Origin: Priapulus caudatus
Lineage: Eukaryota; Priapulida; Priapulimorpha; Priapulimorphida; Priapulidae
Reading direction: 5' to 3'
NCBI RefSeq assembly: GCF_000485595.1
Contig: NW_014578327.1
Location: forward strand, 1-25,038
DNA length: 25,038 nt
In this document: positions 1 through 7,160 of the stretch, one piece after another
Numbering within the stretch: position 1 is the stretch's first letter
Layout: the number at the start of each line of letters is the position of its first letter
Position numbers and translations under genes: made by a program
Notes under the pieces: generated by a model
What the model was told of the DNA's origin: nothing
Databases searched by the model: none
Seen by the model: only the letters and a program-made list of their open reading frames with translations

Positions 1-1
1 A

Positions 2-2
<1 letters not shown>

Positions 3-39
<37 letters not shown>
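3..39. repeat. (TA)n microsatellite
   Basis: An uninterrupted TA dinucleotide run opens the window. It has no coding content and its length is likely variable between individuals. Confidence 0.95.
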
Positions 40-43
<4 letters not shown>

Positions 44-370
44 CGGCACATTAAATGAGGGATTAAAATTGTTATGCATGAACCTATTTACCACATTGTT
101 TGTGCGTCGTAACGTGGTACGTGCAGATATACGGATATCATTGCAATGCCGTCTGTGGCGTGAACATCTATATGTACTTATGTTGTATTCATTTCTTCAT
201 AACACGTGTCACGTAATATTGCATGTATAGGTTCTGCAATGTTTTTTTGGAACTTTTTTCGAAATTGTCATTTCTTTTCGTTCGGCTATTGTCATGAATA
301 CAAACGTCACATGTTGGCATGTACGTATCGATTGTGTGTTTTGTATGGTCTCGTGTTGGGGTGGGCTGCG

Positions 371-434
371 GGTGTGTGCGTGCGCGTGTGTGCATGTGTG
401 CGCGCGTGTGTGCATGTGTGCGCGCGTGTGTGCA
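371..434. repeat. GT/GC-rich tandem repeat, about 20-bp unit
   Basis: The unit, CGCGCGTGTGTGCATGTGTG, is repeated nearly three times after an irregular GT/GC lead-in. It alternates purine and pyrimidine almost throughout, so it is prone to a Z-DNA conformation. Open frames overlapping it on both strands come from the low-complexity sequence and are not genes. Confidence 0.8.
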
Positions 435-730
435 TAGATCTTTAGTTGTAGTCTAACACATTAACGAACGTGACAACTAGGACTGTCATCTGTACTCTTG
501 TCTGCAAACCAGATACTCTACACTCTGGCATCCTGATGGGATAGTTGAATAAATGTTTCGAAGTGCGGAATTGACTTCAATATAACGATAACGCATTTTT
601 AGGACTTCAAATTTCTCTATGGCTCTCCTGGCAGTACAACATGGAGTTGTCCTGTCATTACAATAAACGATATGTTGGCTGCAAAATGCGTCTGTATATG
701 TTTTGACATCACCGAAAAGCTGGCTACAGA
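435..730. other. Anonymous spacer
   Basis: I see nothing recognisable here. Apparent ORFs that run through this stretch are entered from the stop-free minisatellite to the right. Confidence 0.5.
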
Positions 731-1014
731 GGCGTCGCCGCCTGGTGTCCACCACCGCATAGCTGTCGCCGCCTGGTGTCCACCACCGCAGAGGCGTCGC
801 CGCCTGGTGTCCACCAGCGCAGAGGCGTCGCCGCCTGGTGTCCACCACTGCAGAGCTGTCGCCGCCTGGTGTCCACCACTGCAGAGCTGTCGCCGCCTGG
901 TGCCTGTTGCAGAGCCGCCGCCGCCTGGTGTCCACCAGCGCTCAGCAGTCGCCGCCTGGTGTCCACCAGCGCTGAGCCGTCGCCACCTGGTGTCCACCAC
1001 AGAGCTGCCATCTT
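731..1014. repeat. 31-bp minisatellite, nine copies
   Basis: The core CCTGGTGTCCACCA recurs with starts at 741, 772, 803, 834, 865, 896, 924, 955 and 986. The period is 31 bp except for one 28-bp step. Linkers between cores vary (GCAGAGGCGTCGCCG, GCAGAGCTGTCGCCG and similar). The array is very CpG-rich compared with the AT-rich flanks. It lacks stops in nearly every frame on both strands, so it produces several overlapping ORFs. Because 31 is not a multiple of three, a peptide would change frame at every copy, which argues against coding. There are no unique spacers of constant length, so it is not a CRISPR array. Confidence 0.9.
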
Positions 1015-1224
1015 GTAAATAATGATGATAAAATTATAAATAACGAAATCAAAATACGAAATAATAATTTCATGGTTAGTAATTTTGTTGGTATAATAAC
1101 AAGACGATTTATTGTTCAATGTATTTAATCCGAATTTTTGTTAAATAACTTTTTTGGTAAAATAAATGAGAATTTGTGTACTTGGAATCTTAATCTTGTT
1201 GTATTTGTCAGCAAATGAGTAGGC

Positions 1225-1373
1225 TGTTATGGTATATGCCCGCCAGACGTCGCATAGAGAACACAGGGTGTGTGTCGCGTGGTATGCACGCATGGTGTAG
1301 AATCAATTAAAACGAGTTATTCTAAAAAGATATCTGCGTTGGTTTTGCATATGCGTGAGCATCAAACATAACA
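1225..1373 (+). repeat. 5' LTR (149 bp)
   Basis: It starts TGTTATG and ends CATAACA, a perfect 7-bp terminal inverted repeat with the usual TG...CA ends. It differs from the 3' copy only at 1275 (T/C), 1320 (T/A) and 1368 (A/G). At 149 bp it is short, as in Mag-lineage elements. It should carry the promoter and RNA start, but no clear TATA box is visible. Confidence 0.95.
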
Positions 1374-1385
1374 TGGTGTCAGAAG
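1374..1385 (+). other. Primer binding site, tRNA-Leu type
   Basis: TGGTGTCAGAAG abuts the 5' LTR directly. TGG pairs with the CCA end of a tRNA, and the next bases match the TGACA acceptor end typical of animal tRNA-Leu. Minus-strand DNA synthesis would begin here. The exact isoacceptor is an inference. Confidence 0.75.
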
Positions 1386-1569
1386 ATAGAAACGAAGTAC
1401 GTCACGTCACAATAGCAGCAGTTTGCTAACGGCAAAGACGAAAAAGCCTTAGTATCCACACCTCAACGAGTCCTGTATATTCCTCCACAACTGCGTACGC
1501 AAGTCTATGTTACCAGTGTGAGGTCAATCGCTGTGCTGTACTTGCAATCCCTATGTCAAGTAGGTGTAC

Positions 1570-1618
1570 TATTGGTATGCCTGTGAGCTCCGTCATCTTT
1601 GTTCCGTGTTGCGTGTTT
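1570..1618 (-). pseudogene. gag: gag start segment, flipped in place
   Basis: On the minus strand an ATG at 1596-1594 begins MTELTGIPI, a typical start for gag of this family (my recognition, not a search). The plus strand picks up at about 1619 with PSMDWNANNLPEAFRKF, which normally follows directly. The first residues of gag are therefore encoded on the opposite strand but in the correct place. The borders are uncertain by some ten bases because the left side is untranslated leader. Confidence 0.55.
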
Positions 1619-1804
1619 CCCTCCATGGACTGGAATGCAAATAACCTCCCAGAGGCATTCAGGAAATTTCAGCAGACATGTGAGTTTATATTTAAAGGCC
1701 CACTGGAACGTAAATCTGACGCAGTGAAAACCCAGTATTTGATGCTGTGGATAGGTGAAGAGGGCAGAGACATTCGGGAGAGTTGGGAGTTGACAGCTGC
1801 ACAA
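1619..1804 (+). pseudogene. gag: gag N-terminal (matrix/capsid-like) fragment
   Basis: The plus-strand frame encodes PSMDWNANNLPEAFRKF through QYLMLWIGEEGRDIRE to ELTAAQ, the N-terminal part of a Ty3/gypsy Gag. Gag coats the element's RNA and assembles cytoplasmic particles. Homology stops at about 1804; the open frame runs on to 1852 only by reading the antisense of the next segment (WSSVKVLSLAINFL). The true start codon appears to lie in the flipped segment to the left. The frame matches the flipped segment to the right once that segment is read on its own strand. On its own it is a truncated Gag. Confidence 0.8.
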
Positions 1805-2076
1805 GCCTGGTCAAGTGTTAAAGTATTGTCTCTTGCAATTAATTTCCTCTGAATATCTTTGCTGTGCACACCTGCTATTAGAGAGTCCAACAGTTGTTCG
1901 TCTGTGTCGGTGTACTCACACTCCCTTGACACAATCCGTGCACGCGTCATGAATGCGTCCACGGTCTCGCTTGGGTCTTGTGTCAATGCACGTAGTTGAA
2001 ACCTGGCTACTCTAAAATTAGACTTTGGCTTAACGTAGCTTCTGAACTTCTCCCAGTGTAGAGCAAGGTCTGAGGC
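1805..2076 (-). pseudogene. gag: gag capsid segment, flipped in place (272 bp)
   Basis: The minus strand encodes about 90 residues of the Gag capsid region, including HWEKFRSYVKPKSNF, RALTQDPSETVDAFMTRAR, DEQLLDSLIAG and RDNTLTLDQA. These should follow the plus-strand fragment ending at 1804. The segment begins GCCT and ends AGGC, so it has a 4-bp inverted repeat at its ends. Both borders keep the gag frame when the segment is read in its native direction. There is no internal stop. It is contiguous with the second flipped segment, starting at 2077. Confidence 0.85.
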
Positions 2077-2145
2077 CCTTGTATCTCACTCATTTGGTTG
2101 AGTGTTGCCTCATAACCTCTTACCATGGCTATTTGCAATGAGAGT
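2077..2145 (-). pseudogene. gag: gag capsid end segment, flipped in place (69 bp)
   Basis: The minus strand encodes 23 codons including LQIAMVRGYEATLNQMSEIQ, the helix that normally follows the TLDQA motif of Gag. In place it comes after the previous flipped segment, so the order is preserved while each strand is reversed. Its length is a multiple of three and the frame continues into the plus strand at 2146, leading to the zinc knuckles. The plus-strand reading frame that crosses this stretch (2102-2145) is antisense noise. Confidence 0.75.
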
Positions 2146-3811
2146 GCACGGCTTAAATAATAAAGTCATACGTAAACGTGCGGGCGATATAAAGCCTAGA
2201 ATAAGTAACAAGTCTGCTCATGTTGACATGCCAAATAAGGGGTGCTGGAACTGTGGTGGAGCACATGCACGTGACAGCAAGTGTCCTGCTGTTAGCTCAC
2301 AGTGCAACTTTTGTCATAAAGTTGGGCACTGGGCCAGAGTTTGCATTGCTAGAAAGAAAGCACAACAGGCAGCAACAGGGGCCACAAGCAGATCAAGGCC
2401 GTATGGTGAGCGAATCTTACCGAGAAGCCAGACTAAACACTACACTGACAGTGGACAGGTGCATGACGTCACTGAGCAGTTCGACGGTTTTCTGTTGGAG
2501 GCAGTAGAGATCGAGACTATATACAAAGATGGGCCAAAAGATCAGGCATTCGCCAACATAATTGTCAGGACCGACAATAAACGCATTTACAGTGTAAAAT
2601 GCAAAATAGACAGTGGTGCTCAGACCGACGTAATGCCAGTACATGTATACAGACAGGTATACCCAGACGGAACAGATAAACACGGGAGACCGACAGCCGT
2701 GAAACACTCGACAGTGAAACTACATGCATATGGTGGATCGCAGATCAAGCAGTATGGCACACTCGATGTACGTTGTCACCATAGGGGAAGAACGCATGAC
2801 CTAAGTTTTCATGTGACAGAGGCACAAGGATACACGATGCTAGGACTGCGCTCGTCTATAGCATTAGGGCTGATAACACTGAACTGTGAAAAGAAGTCCG
2901 CATGCTCAGGTTGCCACGAGAACAGTGAAGTCGCGGCGGTGAAAAGGGAATATGATACAGCCAAGGAAAAGTCGAGCGTGACGATATTTGGATCGATCGC
3001 CACTGATCCAAAAGAAGACATGATGAAGCTATATCCAGATTGTTTCCAAGGAATAGGACTGTTTCCAGGAGAATACCACATTCGGTTACGTACGGATGCA
3101 GAACCAGTCATACAGCCACCGCGACGTGTTCCAGAATCGTTGAAACAACCGCTTAAGCAGGAATTACAGCGCATGATAGACCTAGACATTATCGAAGTGG
3201 TAGACGTACCCACAGACTGGGTGAATGGTCTAGTGTGTGTCACGAAACCGAACGGTGATTTGAGGATTTGTCTTGACCCGCGGCAACTCAACAAGGCGAT
3301 CAAGAGAGAGCATCATTACACACCAACCTTGGACGATGTATTACCGAAACTTACAGGCGCTAAGGTGTTTAGCATCTTAGATGCCCGATCGGGTTATTGG
3401 AATGTAAAACTCAGCGGCGAATCAAGATTGCTCACAACGTTCAACACACCTTTTGGGCGGTATTGTTTCAAAAGATTACCATTCGGTATTGTCTCAGCCC
3501 AAGACGTTTTCCAGAAGAAAGTTGACCAGACCTTTGAGAACATACCGGGTGTAGTAGGCATTGCTGATGACATAGTGGTATTTGGTGCCAACGATGCCGA
3601 GCACGATGGAAATCTCATCAAGGTTCTAGAGCGAACACGGGAAGTAGGGCTAAAGTTGAATCCAAGTAAGTGTGTGATAAAGAAGCAAAGGATTAAGTTC
3701 TTTGGCAACTATCTCACTGACAAAGGTCTAGAGCCAGACCCTGACAAGATAGCTGCTATAACAGATATGCCATCACCGCAATCTGCCTGGGAAGGTACAC
3801 GCCGAAGTTAG
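2102..3811 (+). CDS. gag-pol: Gag zinc knuckles, aspartic protease and reverse transcriptase
   Basis: The open frame is 569 codons and begins at a GTG by chance; real homology starts at about 2146 (residue 16). In order: two CCHC-type knuckles (C48-C61 and C68-C81) that bind element RNA; a retropepsin-like protease with the active-site motif DSGA at residues 170-173; and a reverse transcriptase from about residue 330. RT landmarks are LDPRQLN (391-397), the first catalytic Asp in SILDARSGYW (D427), and IADD with catalytic D489 and D490. The last real residues are DMPSPQ (ending about 3782). The final SAWEGTRRS is out of frame after a deletion of roughly 15-18 codons that removes the RT/RNase H connection. 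The frame is otherwise intact, which suggests a young copy. RT would copy the element RNA inside a cytoplasmic particle. Confidence 0.92.
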   Translation: MLPHNLLPWLFAMRVHGLNNKVIRKRAGDIKPRISNKSAHVDMPNKGCWNCGGAHARDSKCPAVSSQCNFCHKVGHWARVCIARKKAQQAATGATSRSRPYGERILPRSQTKHYTDSGQVHDVTEQFDGFLLEAVEIETIYKDGPKDQAFANIIVRTDNKRIYSVKCKIDSGAQTDVMPVHVYRQVYPDGTDKHGRPTAVKHSTVKLHAYGGSQIKQYGTLDVRCHHRGRTHDLSFHVTEAQGYTMLGLRSSIALGLITLNCEKKSACSGCHENSEVAAVKREYDTAKEKSSVTIFGSIATDPKEDMMKLYPDCFQGIGLFPGEYHIRLRTDAEPVIQPPRRVPESLKQPLKQELQRMIDLDIIEVVDVPTDWVNGLVCVTKPNGDLRICLDPRQLNKAIKREHHYTPTLDDVLPKLTGAKVFSILDARSGYWNVKLSGESRLLTTFNTPFGRYCFKRLPFGIVSAQDVFQKKVDQTFENIPGVVGIADDIVVFGANDAEHDGNLIKVLERTREVGLKLNPSKCVIKKQRIKFFGNYLTDKGLEPDPDKIAAITDMPSPQSAWEGTRRS

Positions 3812-3852
3812 CCACGATCACGGCACCGCTCAGAGACCTCACGAAAAAGGAT

Positions 3853-4935
3853 GTGGATTTCATCTGGAGCCATGAACACCAGGCAGCACTCAATCAGTTG
3901 AAGATGGCCATTAGCTCATCAAAGGTGCTAGCATATTTCGACCCATCGAAGCCGGTGACTGTGCAGACAGATGCCAGCAAACGGGGAGTTGGAGCTACAC
4001 TACTGCAGGGCGGACGACCAGTTGCATATGCTAGTAAAAGCTTGACAGAAACGGAAAGCAACTATGCTAACATTGAACGAGAAATGCTCGCTGTAGTGTT
4101 TGGACTGGAGCGTTTTCACTACTACATATATGGTAGACACGTGATGGTAGAATCCGATCACAAGCCATTACAGAGTATTACAAACAAGAGCCTGTCAAGT
4201 GCACCATCAAGACTAATGCGTATGCTATTACGTGTGCAGAGGTATGATTTCGAGGTTACGTATGTACCAGGAAAAAACATACCAATTGCTGATGCATTAT
4301 CGAGAGTTCCGATCGCAGGGAGAGCAATCCCTGACATGGATGTTATAGTGCATGAGATGGTAAACGTAGTACAGACACGGTTACAGCAAATCAAGCAGAT
4401 GACCAGTGAAGACACTGTCCTTACAACTCTCAAGGAGATAGTTATGACAGGTTGGCCAGATCTACGGAAGAACTGTCCAAAGGCAATACACGAGTATTGG
4501 AACTATCGAGATGAAATTAGCATCTATGACGGCATTCTTGTTAAAGGGGACAGAGTTATCGTTCCTAAGAAGATGCAGGAGGATGTGATGAAGAAGATAC
4601 ACGCAGGACATCAAGGGGTTGAGAAGTGTCGACTGAGAGCCAGAGCAACGGTTTTCTGGTGTGGAATTAATGCTGACATCGAAAAGATGGTCAAGGAGTG
4701 CGCTGCGTGTCAAAGAAACCAGACATCACAGGCACCGGAGCCAATGATACACATTGAAGCGCAGAGACCATGGCAAATGGTTGGTTCTGACTTATTCGTG
4801 TGGAATCAGGCGCATTACCTCATTGTGGTAGACTATTATAGCTCATTCCCAATCGTGAGGAAGCTATCAACCATAACATCAGCAGGTGTGATTCCACCAA
4901 CATATCTTTCCGCCTTTCCATTCGCCTGGGGATAA
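3853..4935 (+). CDS. pol: RNase H and N-terminal integrase
   Basis: The open frame is 360 codons; homology really begins upstream, near 3795 (TPKLATITAPLRDL), in a different frame from the RT. The RNase H domain carries D40 (TDASK), E77 (IEREMLA) and D102 (SDHKPL), the residues that degrade the RNA strand of the hybrid. Integrase follows: a zinc-binding HHCC module with H250 and H253 (IHAGHQG) and C283 and C286 (CAAC), then the start of the catalytic core with the first Asp at D313 (GSDLF). Homology ends at 4893 after SAGVI. Residues [13 protein letters not shown] at the end are the antisense of the flipped integrase segment, so the apparent C-terminus is false. Integrase would join the cDNA to the chromosome; this copy lacks the other two catalytic residues on this strand. 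Confidence 0.92.
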   Translation: MDFIWSHEHQAALNQLKMAISSSKVLAYFDPSKPVTVQTDASKRGVGATLLQGGRPVAYASKSLTETESNYANIEREMLAVVFGLERFHYYIYGRHVMVESDHKPLQSITNKSLSSAPSRLMRMLLRVQRYDFEVTYVPGKNIPIADALSRVPIAGRAIPDMDVIVHEMVNVVQTRLQQIKQMTSEDTVLTTLKEIVMTGWPDLRKNCPKAIHEYWNYRDEISIYDGILVKGDRVIVPKKMQEDVMKKIHAGHQGVEKCRLRARATVFWCGINADIEKMVKECAACQRNQTSQAPEPMIHIEAQRPWQMVGSDLFVWNQAHYLIVVDYYSSFPIVRKLSTITSAGVIPPTYLSAFPFAWG

Positions 4936-5070
4936 TTTGGGCTGCTGGTTACATGCTTGAACCCGTACTCTTCTGCGAATTTCGCAAATTCACTGCTGCT
5001 ATACTGCGGCCCAGTTGTCAGATATGATTGTCTCTGGGATTCCATACTCTGCTAGGATTCCTCTCAAGCT
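4894..5070 (-). pseudogene. pol: Integrase catalytic core segment, flipped in place (177 bp)
   Basis: The minus strand encodes the rest of the integrase core: [14 protein letters not shown] with the second catalytic Asp (codon at 5019-5017), then [17 protein letters not shown], then [13 protein letters not shown] with the catalytic Glu (codon at 4910-4908). It directly continues the plus-strand integrase that stops at 4893. One extra T just after the Asp-Asn codons shifts the frame inside the segment; allowing for it, both borders are in frame with their neighbours. The right border falls within an AAGCTT hexamer (5066-5071). Confidence 0.88.
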
Positions 5071-5418
5071 TTAGGTAGTTCTGTGCACTCGTTTTTAACT
5101 ATAGCAGGTTCCCATCTCTTTGTCACTGGGTGCTGTATCCTAGCACTTTGTCCAGCTTGTAGTTCAGGTAACGGTTTTGTATGAGCATCATACCGAGCCT
5201 GTGATCTATCTTGCTTGTCTCTCATTCCTTCCTGTACTTCTTCGTCCTTCGCAGTCATGTTAACCATAGGTAAGTTAGACTGTATCTTACGGTTGAATAG
5301 CAGCTCGGCTGGTGATGGTATTCTTGCACTCAGTGGCGTAGTACGAATACACAGCAATGCTAGCGCGGGATCCTGTCCAGATTCTCGAGCTTTTTCTAGC
5401 GTCTTCTTTATAACGTTC
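5071..5418 (-). pseudogene. pol: Integrase C-terminal segment, flipped in place (348 bp)
   Basis: The minus strand encodes 116 codons: NVIKKTLEKARESGQDP, LLCIRTTPLSARIPSPAELL, RYDAHTKPLPELQAGQ and KRWEPAIVKNECTELP, the C-terminal part of a Ty3/gypsy integrase. It would follow the previous segment in a normal element. It is reversed on its own while keeping its place, so the two segments do not exchange order. There is no internal stop. The right border lies beside an AACGTT hexamer (5412-5417), after which the plus strand resumes in frame. Confidence 0.88.
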
Positions 5419-5656
5419 GTATGTTGTCGAAGCTGAGACGGGTGCACGGTATAGACGGAACAGGAGACAGATTAGACAGACAGGCGAAAATTTCAATTTT
5501 GAGCGGGTATGTTCATCAGTTTCTAGTTGCAAGATAGAGACACCTGTTAGTGTTGCCAGTGTACCACATGCTACACTTAACAGCTCACATAGTGTCAACA
5601 CGTATGTCACGAGATCGGGCCGAGCGGTTAAGGCACCAGAGAGGTTGAATTTGTAA
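5419..5656 (+). pseudogene. pol: Extreme C-terminus of Pol
   Basis: The plus-strand frame YVVEAETGARYRRNRRQIR runs through to TRSGRAVKAPERLNL and a TAA stop at 5654-5656. TRSGR...PER is a usual end of Pol in these elements. It has no start codon of its own and only makes sense joined to the flipped segment on its left. About 100 bp of untranslated sequence follows before the polypurine tract. Confidence 0.8.
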
Positions 5657-5759
5657 TGTATATGATAAGCACTGAAGTACCCTGCGGATTTTGAGTTACA
5701 TATATATATTTCTAGTGCATGCCTATGAAGCACTCACGCAGGAAATGGTTATTTTTATT

Positions 5760-5771
5760 AAAGAGAGGAGA
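5760..5771 (+). other. Polypurine tract
   Basis: AAAGAGAGGAGA directly precedes the 3' LTR. It is the RNase H-resistant primer site for plus-strand DNA synthesis. Its position and composition are as expected. Confidence 0.88.
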
Positions 5772-5920
5772 TGTTATGGTATATGCCCGCCAGACGTCGC
5801 ATAGAGAACACAGGGTGTGTGCCGCGTGGTATGCACGCATGGTGTAGAATCAATTAAAACGAGTTAATCTAAAAAGATATCTGCGTTGGTTTTGCATATG
5901 CGTGAGCATCAAACGTAACA
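5772..5920 (+). repeat. 3' LTR (149 bp)
   Basis: It has the same length as the 5' LTR with three substitutions. The third (A to G at 5915) spoils one base of the terminal inverted repeat, so it ends CGTAACA. Confidence 0.95.
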
Positions 5921-6538
5921 TTTGTGTCTTCCAATCACAGCCTGCGCCGCACCAGTCCTTTATATTTTTAAATATAGGGACCCATTGGACCACCAAATCG
6001 CCGATCTCAGGAACTAGGGCATTCTGCTATGTTAGAACGGTTTCCTACGATAGAGTTTGCCACAAATACGAAAATAACACACTGTTTAGCGCACTGCGCT
6101 ACGTCCTTCTACATAGCATTTTCGCATCTCCGTAATCAGAATAAGCCCCGCCTTCTTCGTTGATGGGCATGAATTGGGCTTCAACGACGTGACCCGTTAC
6201 TGTACCTACTGTCTTTCGCCAGCCTGTTTACTTTTCGTAAATAATGAAATGCCGTAATTTCTCAGAATTTCTTAAGGTGCATGGAACATTTTACCAATTT
6301 AGTGGTGTCAGTTAGTCACCGATATGTCACATTAAGTACTAACCGTATATGTTTCACATACGTTCACCTATTTTGCACACAGGCAATTGTGAAAAATTGT
6401 GTGAATATTTATTTTTATTGAGGCGTTCCAAGTGCCTGTGCTTTCAACGGTCTTGTACGTCAATGCACGTGCGTCAAGAGCCACAAACTCAACACAATTT
6501 CATCTCTGTGATTGTTTACGCCTGAATGCGTGATTGAT
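5921..6538. other. Anonymous DNA after the retroelement
   Basis: I see no gene or repeat that I recognise. The open frames here are short and unremarkable. Confidence 0.4.
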
Positions 6539-6878
6539 CAGGGAGGGGGTGCATGTAAGAGGGAGTCCGCAGCAAAATGATTACAATGGTCCGCAGTCTG
6601 AGGCTCAAAATTAAAGATATTAACAATAACGCATGTGCTTATTTTTAAGATTCATGCGGTTGCACCTCGTCTGCCAAATTTTCTTTGACATTAGCTGAAA
6701 ATTACGGTAATTCCGCGAGGCTGTGCTCCGGACGTATCCGGAACGTATCCGTTCGTATCCGGAACGAACTAGTTAGTATGGCAGAATTTTCAGGACTCCT
6801 GCATATATGTCAAATCAGTTAGTCCGACAGTAAATCAGGGAGTATCTGACTCCGGACTCCCGTTAATTTCGCACCCTG
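6539..6878. mobile_element. Possible hAT-like MITE with degenerate terminal inverted repeats
   Basis: The left end (CAGGGAGGGGGTGC, then GGGAGTCCGCAG) resembles the reverse complement of the right end (CAGGGTGCGAAATTAACG, then GGGAGTCCGGAG). CAGGG ends are typical of hAT transposons. No 8-bp target duplication is visible, and the ends are imperfect, so this call is tentative. A short internal cluster at 6728-6768 holds three CGTATCCG copies. Confidence 0.3.
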
Positions 6879-6907
6879 CATATAATAGTGATGCATTAGT
6901 GTAGCTG

Positions 6908-7160
6908 CACGTGTATGGCAGGCGAGGTGGGACACAAATGGTATTTAGTGTCTATCATTAAATCATTTAGTGTTTGTCAATAATTCCATGCCTATGATTG
7001 GCTGAGAAAAAATAAGTTTGATCTGATTGGTTGATTTAATGACTGTCACTAAATGGATTATATGATAGTCACTAAATAGAATATATGATAGACATTATAA
7101 TTCGAATTTGTGACTGTCACTAAATACCATTTGTGTCCCACCTCGCCTGCCATACACGTG
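6908..7160. mobile_element. MITE with perfect 43-bp terminal inverted repeats (253 bp)
   Basis: Positions 6908-6950 are the exact reverse complement of 7118-7160; the outer end begins CACGTGTATGGCAGGCGAGG. CACGTG is itself a palindrome and is present at both ends, so the true element may be TATGGCAGG...CCTGCCATA with a 6-bp CACGTG duplication, or TGGCAGG...CCTGCCA with a TA duplication as in Tc1/mariner. The interior is AT-rich with repeated, inverted TCACTAAAT and TTTAGTG motifs. It has no coding capacity, so it would depend on another element's transposase. Confidence 0.85.

Larger units (their letters stand above)
1225..5920 (+). mobile_element. Ty3/gypsy LTR retrotransposon, Mag/SURL-like, internally rearranged
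   Basis: The element spans 4.7 kb between two 149-bp LTRs. It has a primer site at the 5' LTR edge and a polypurine tract at the 3' LTR edge. The domain order is gag, CCHC knuckles, aspartic protease, RT, RNase H, integrase, which is the Ty3/gypsy order. The short LTRs, tRNA-Leu-type primer site, IADD form of the RT box and gag style suggest the Mag lineage (inference from known families). The LTRs differ at 3 of 149 sites, so the insertion looks recent. However, five coding segments lie on the minus strand in their original positions, and the RT/RNase H joint has a deletion, so this copy cannot make a full polyprotein. The five bases before (TAGGC) and after (TTTGT) do not match, so there is no target-site duplication; a TTTGT does occur 16 nt upstream of the 5' LTR, at 1204-1208. 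Confidence 0.95.

Noticed and set aside
731-1014. CRISPR-like spacing of a repeated core
   Set aside because: Linkers are variants of one another, not unique spacers, and the setting is eukaryotic; it is a minisatellite.
486-1119. Several overlapping ORFs of 80-149 codons on both strands
   Set aside because: All arise from the stop-free 31-bp minisatellite, whose period is not a multiple of three.
5612-5634. tRNA-like box A word (GGGCCGAGCGGTTAAGGC)
   Set aside because: It lies inside the Pol C-terminus coding TRSGRAVKAPER and has no box B at the right distance.
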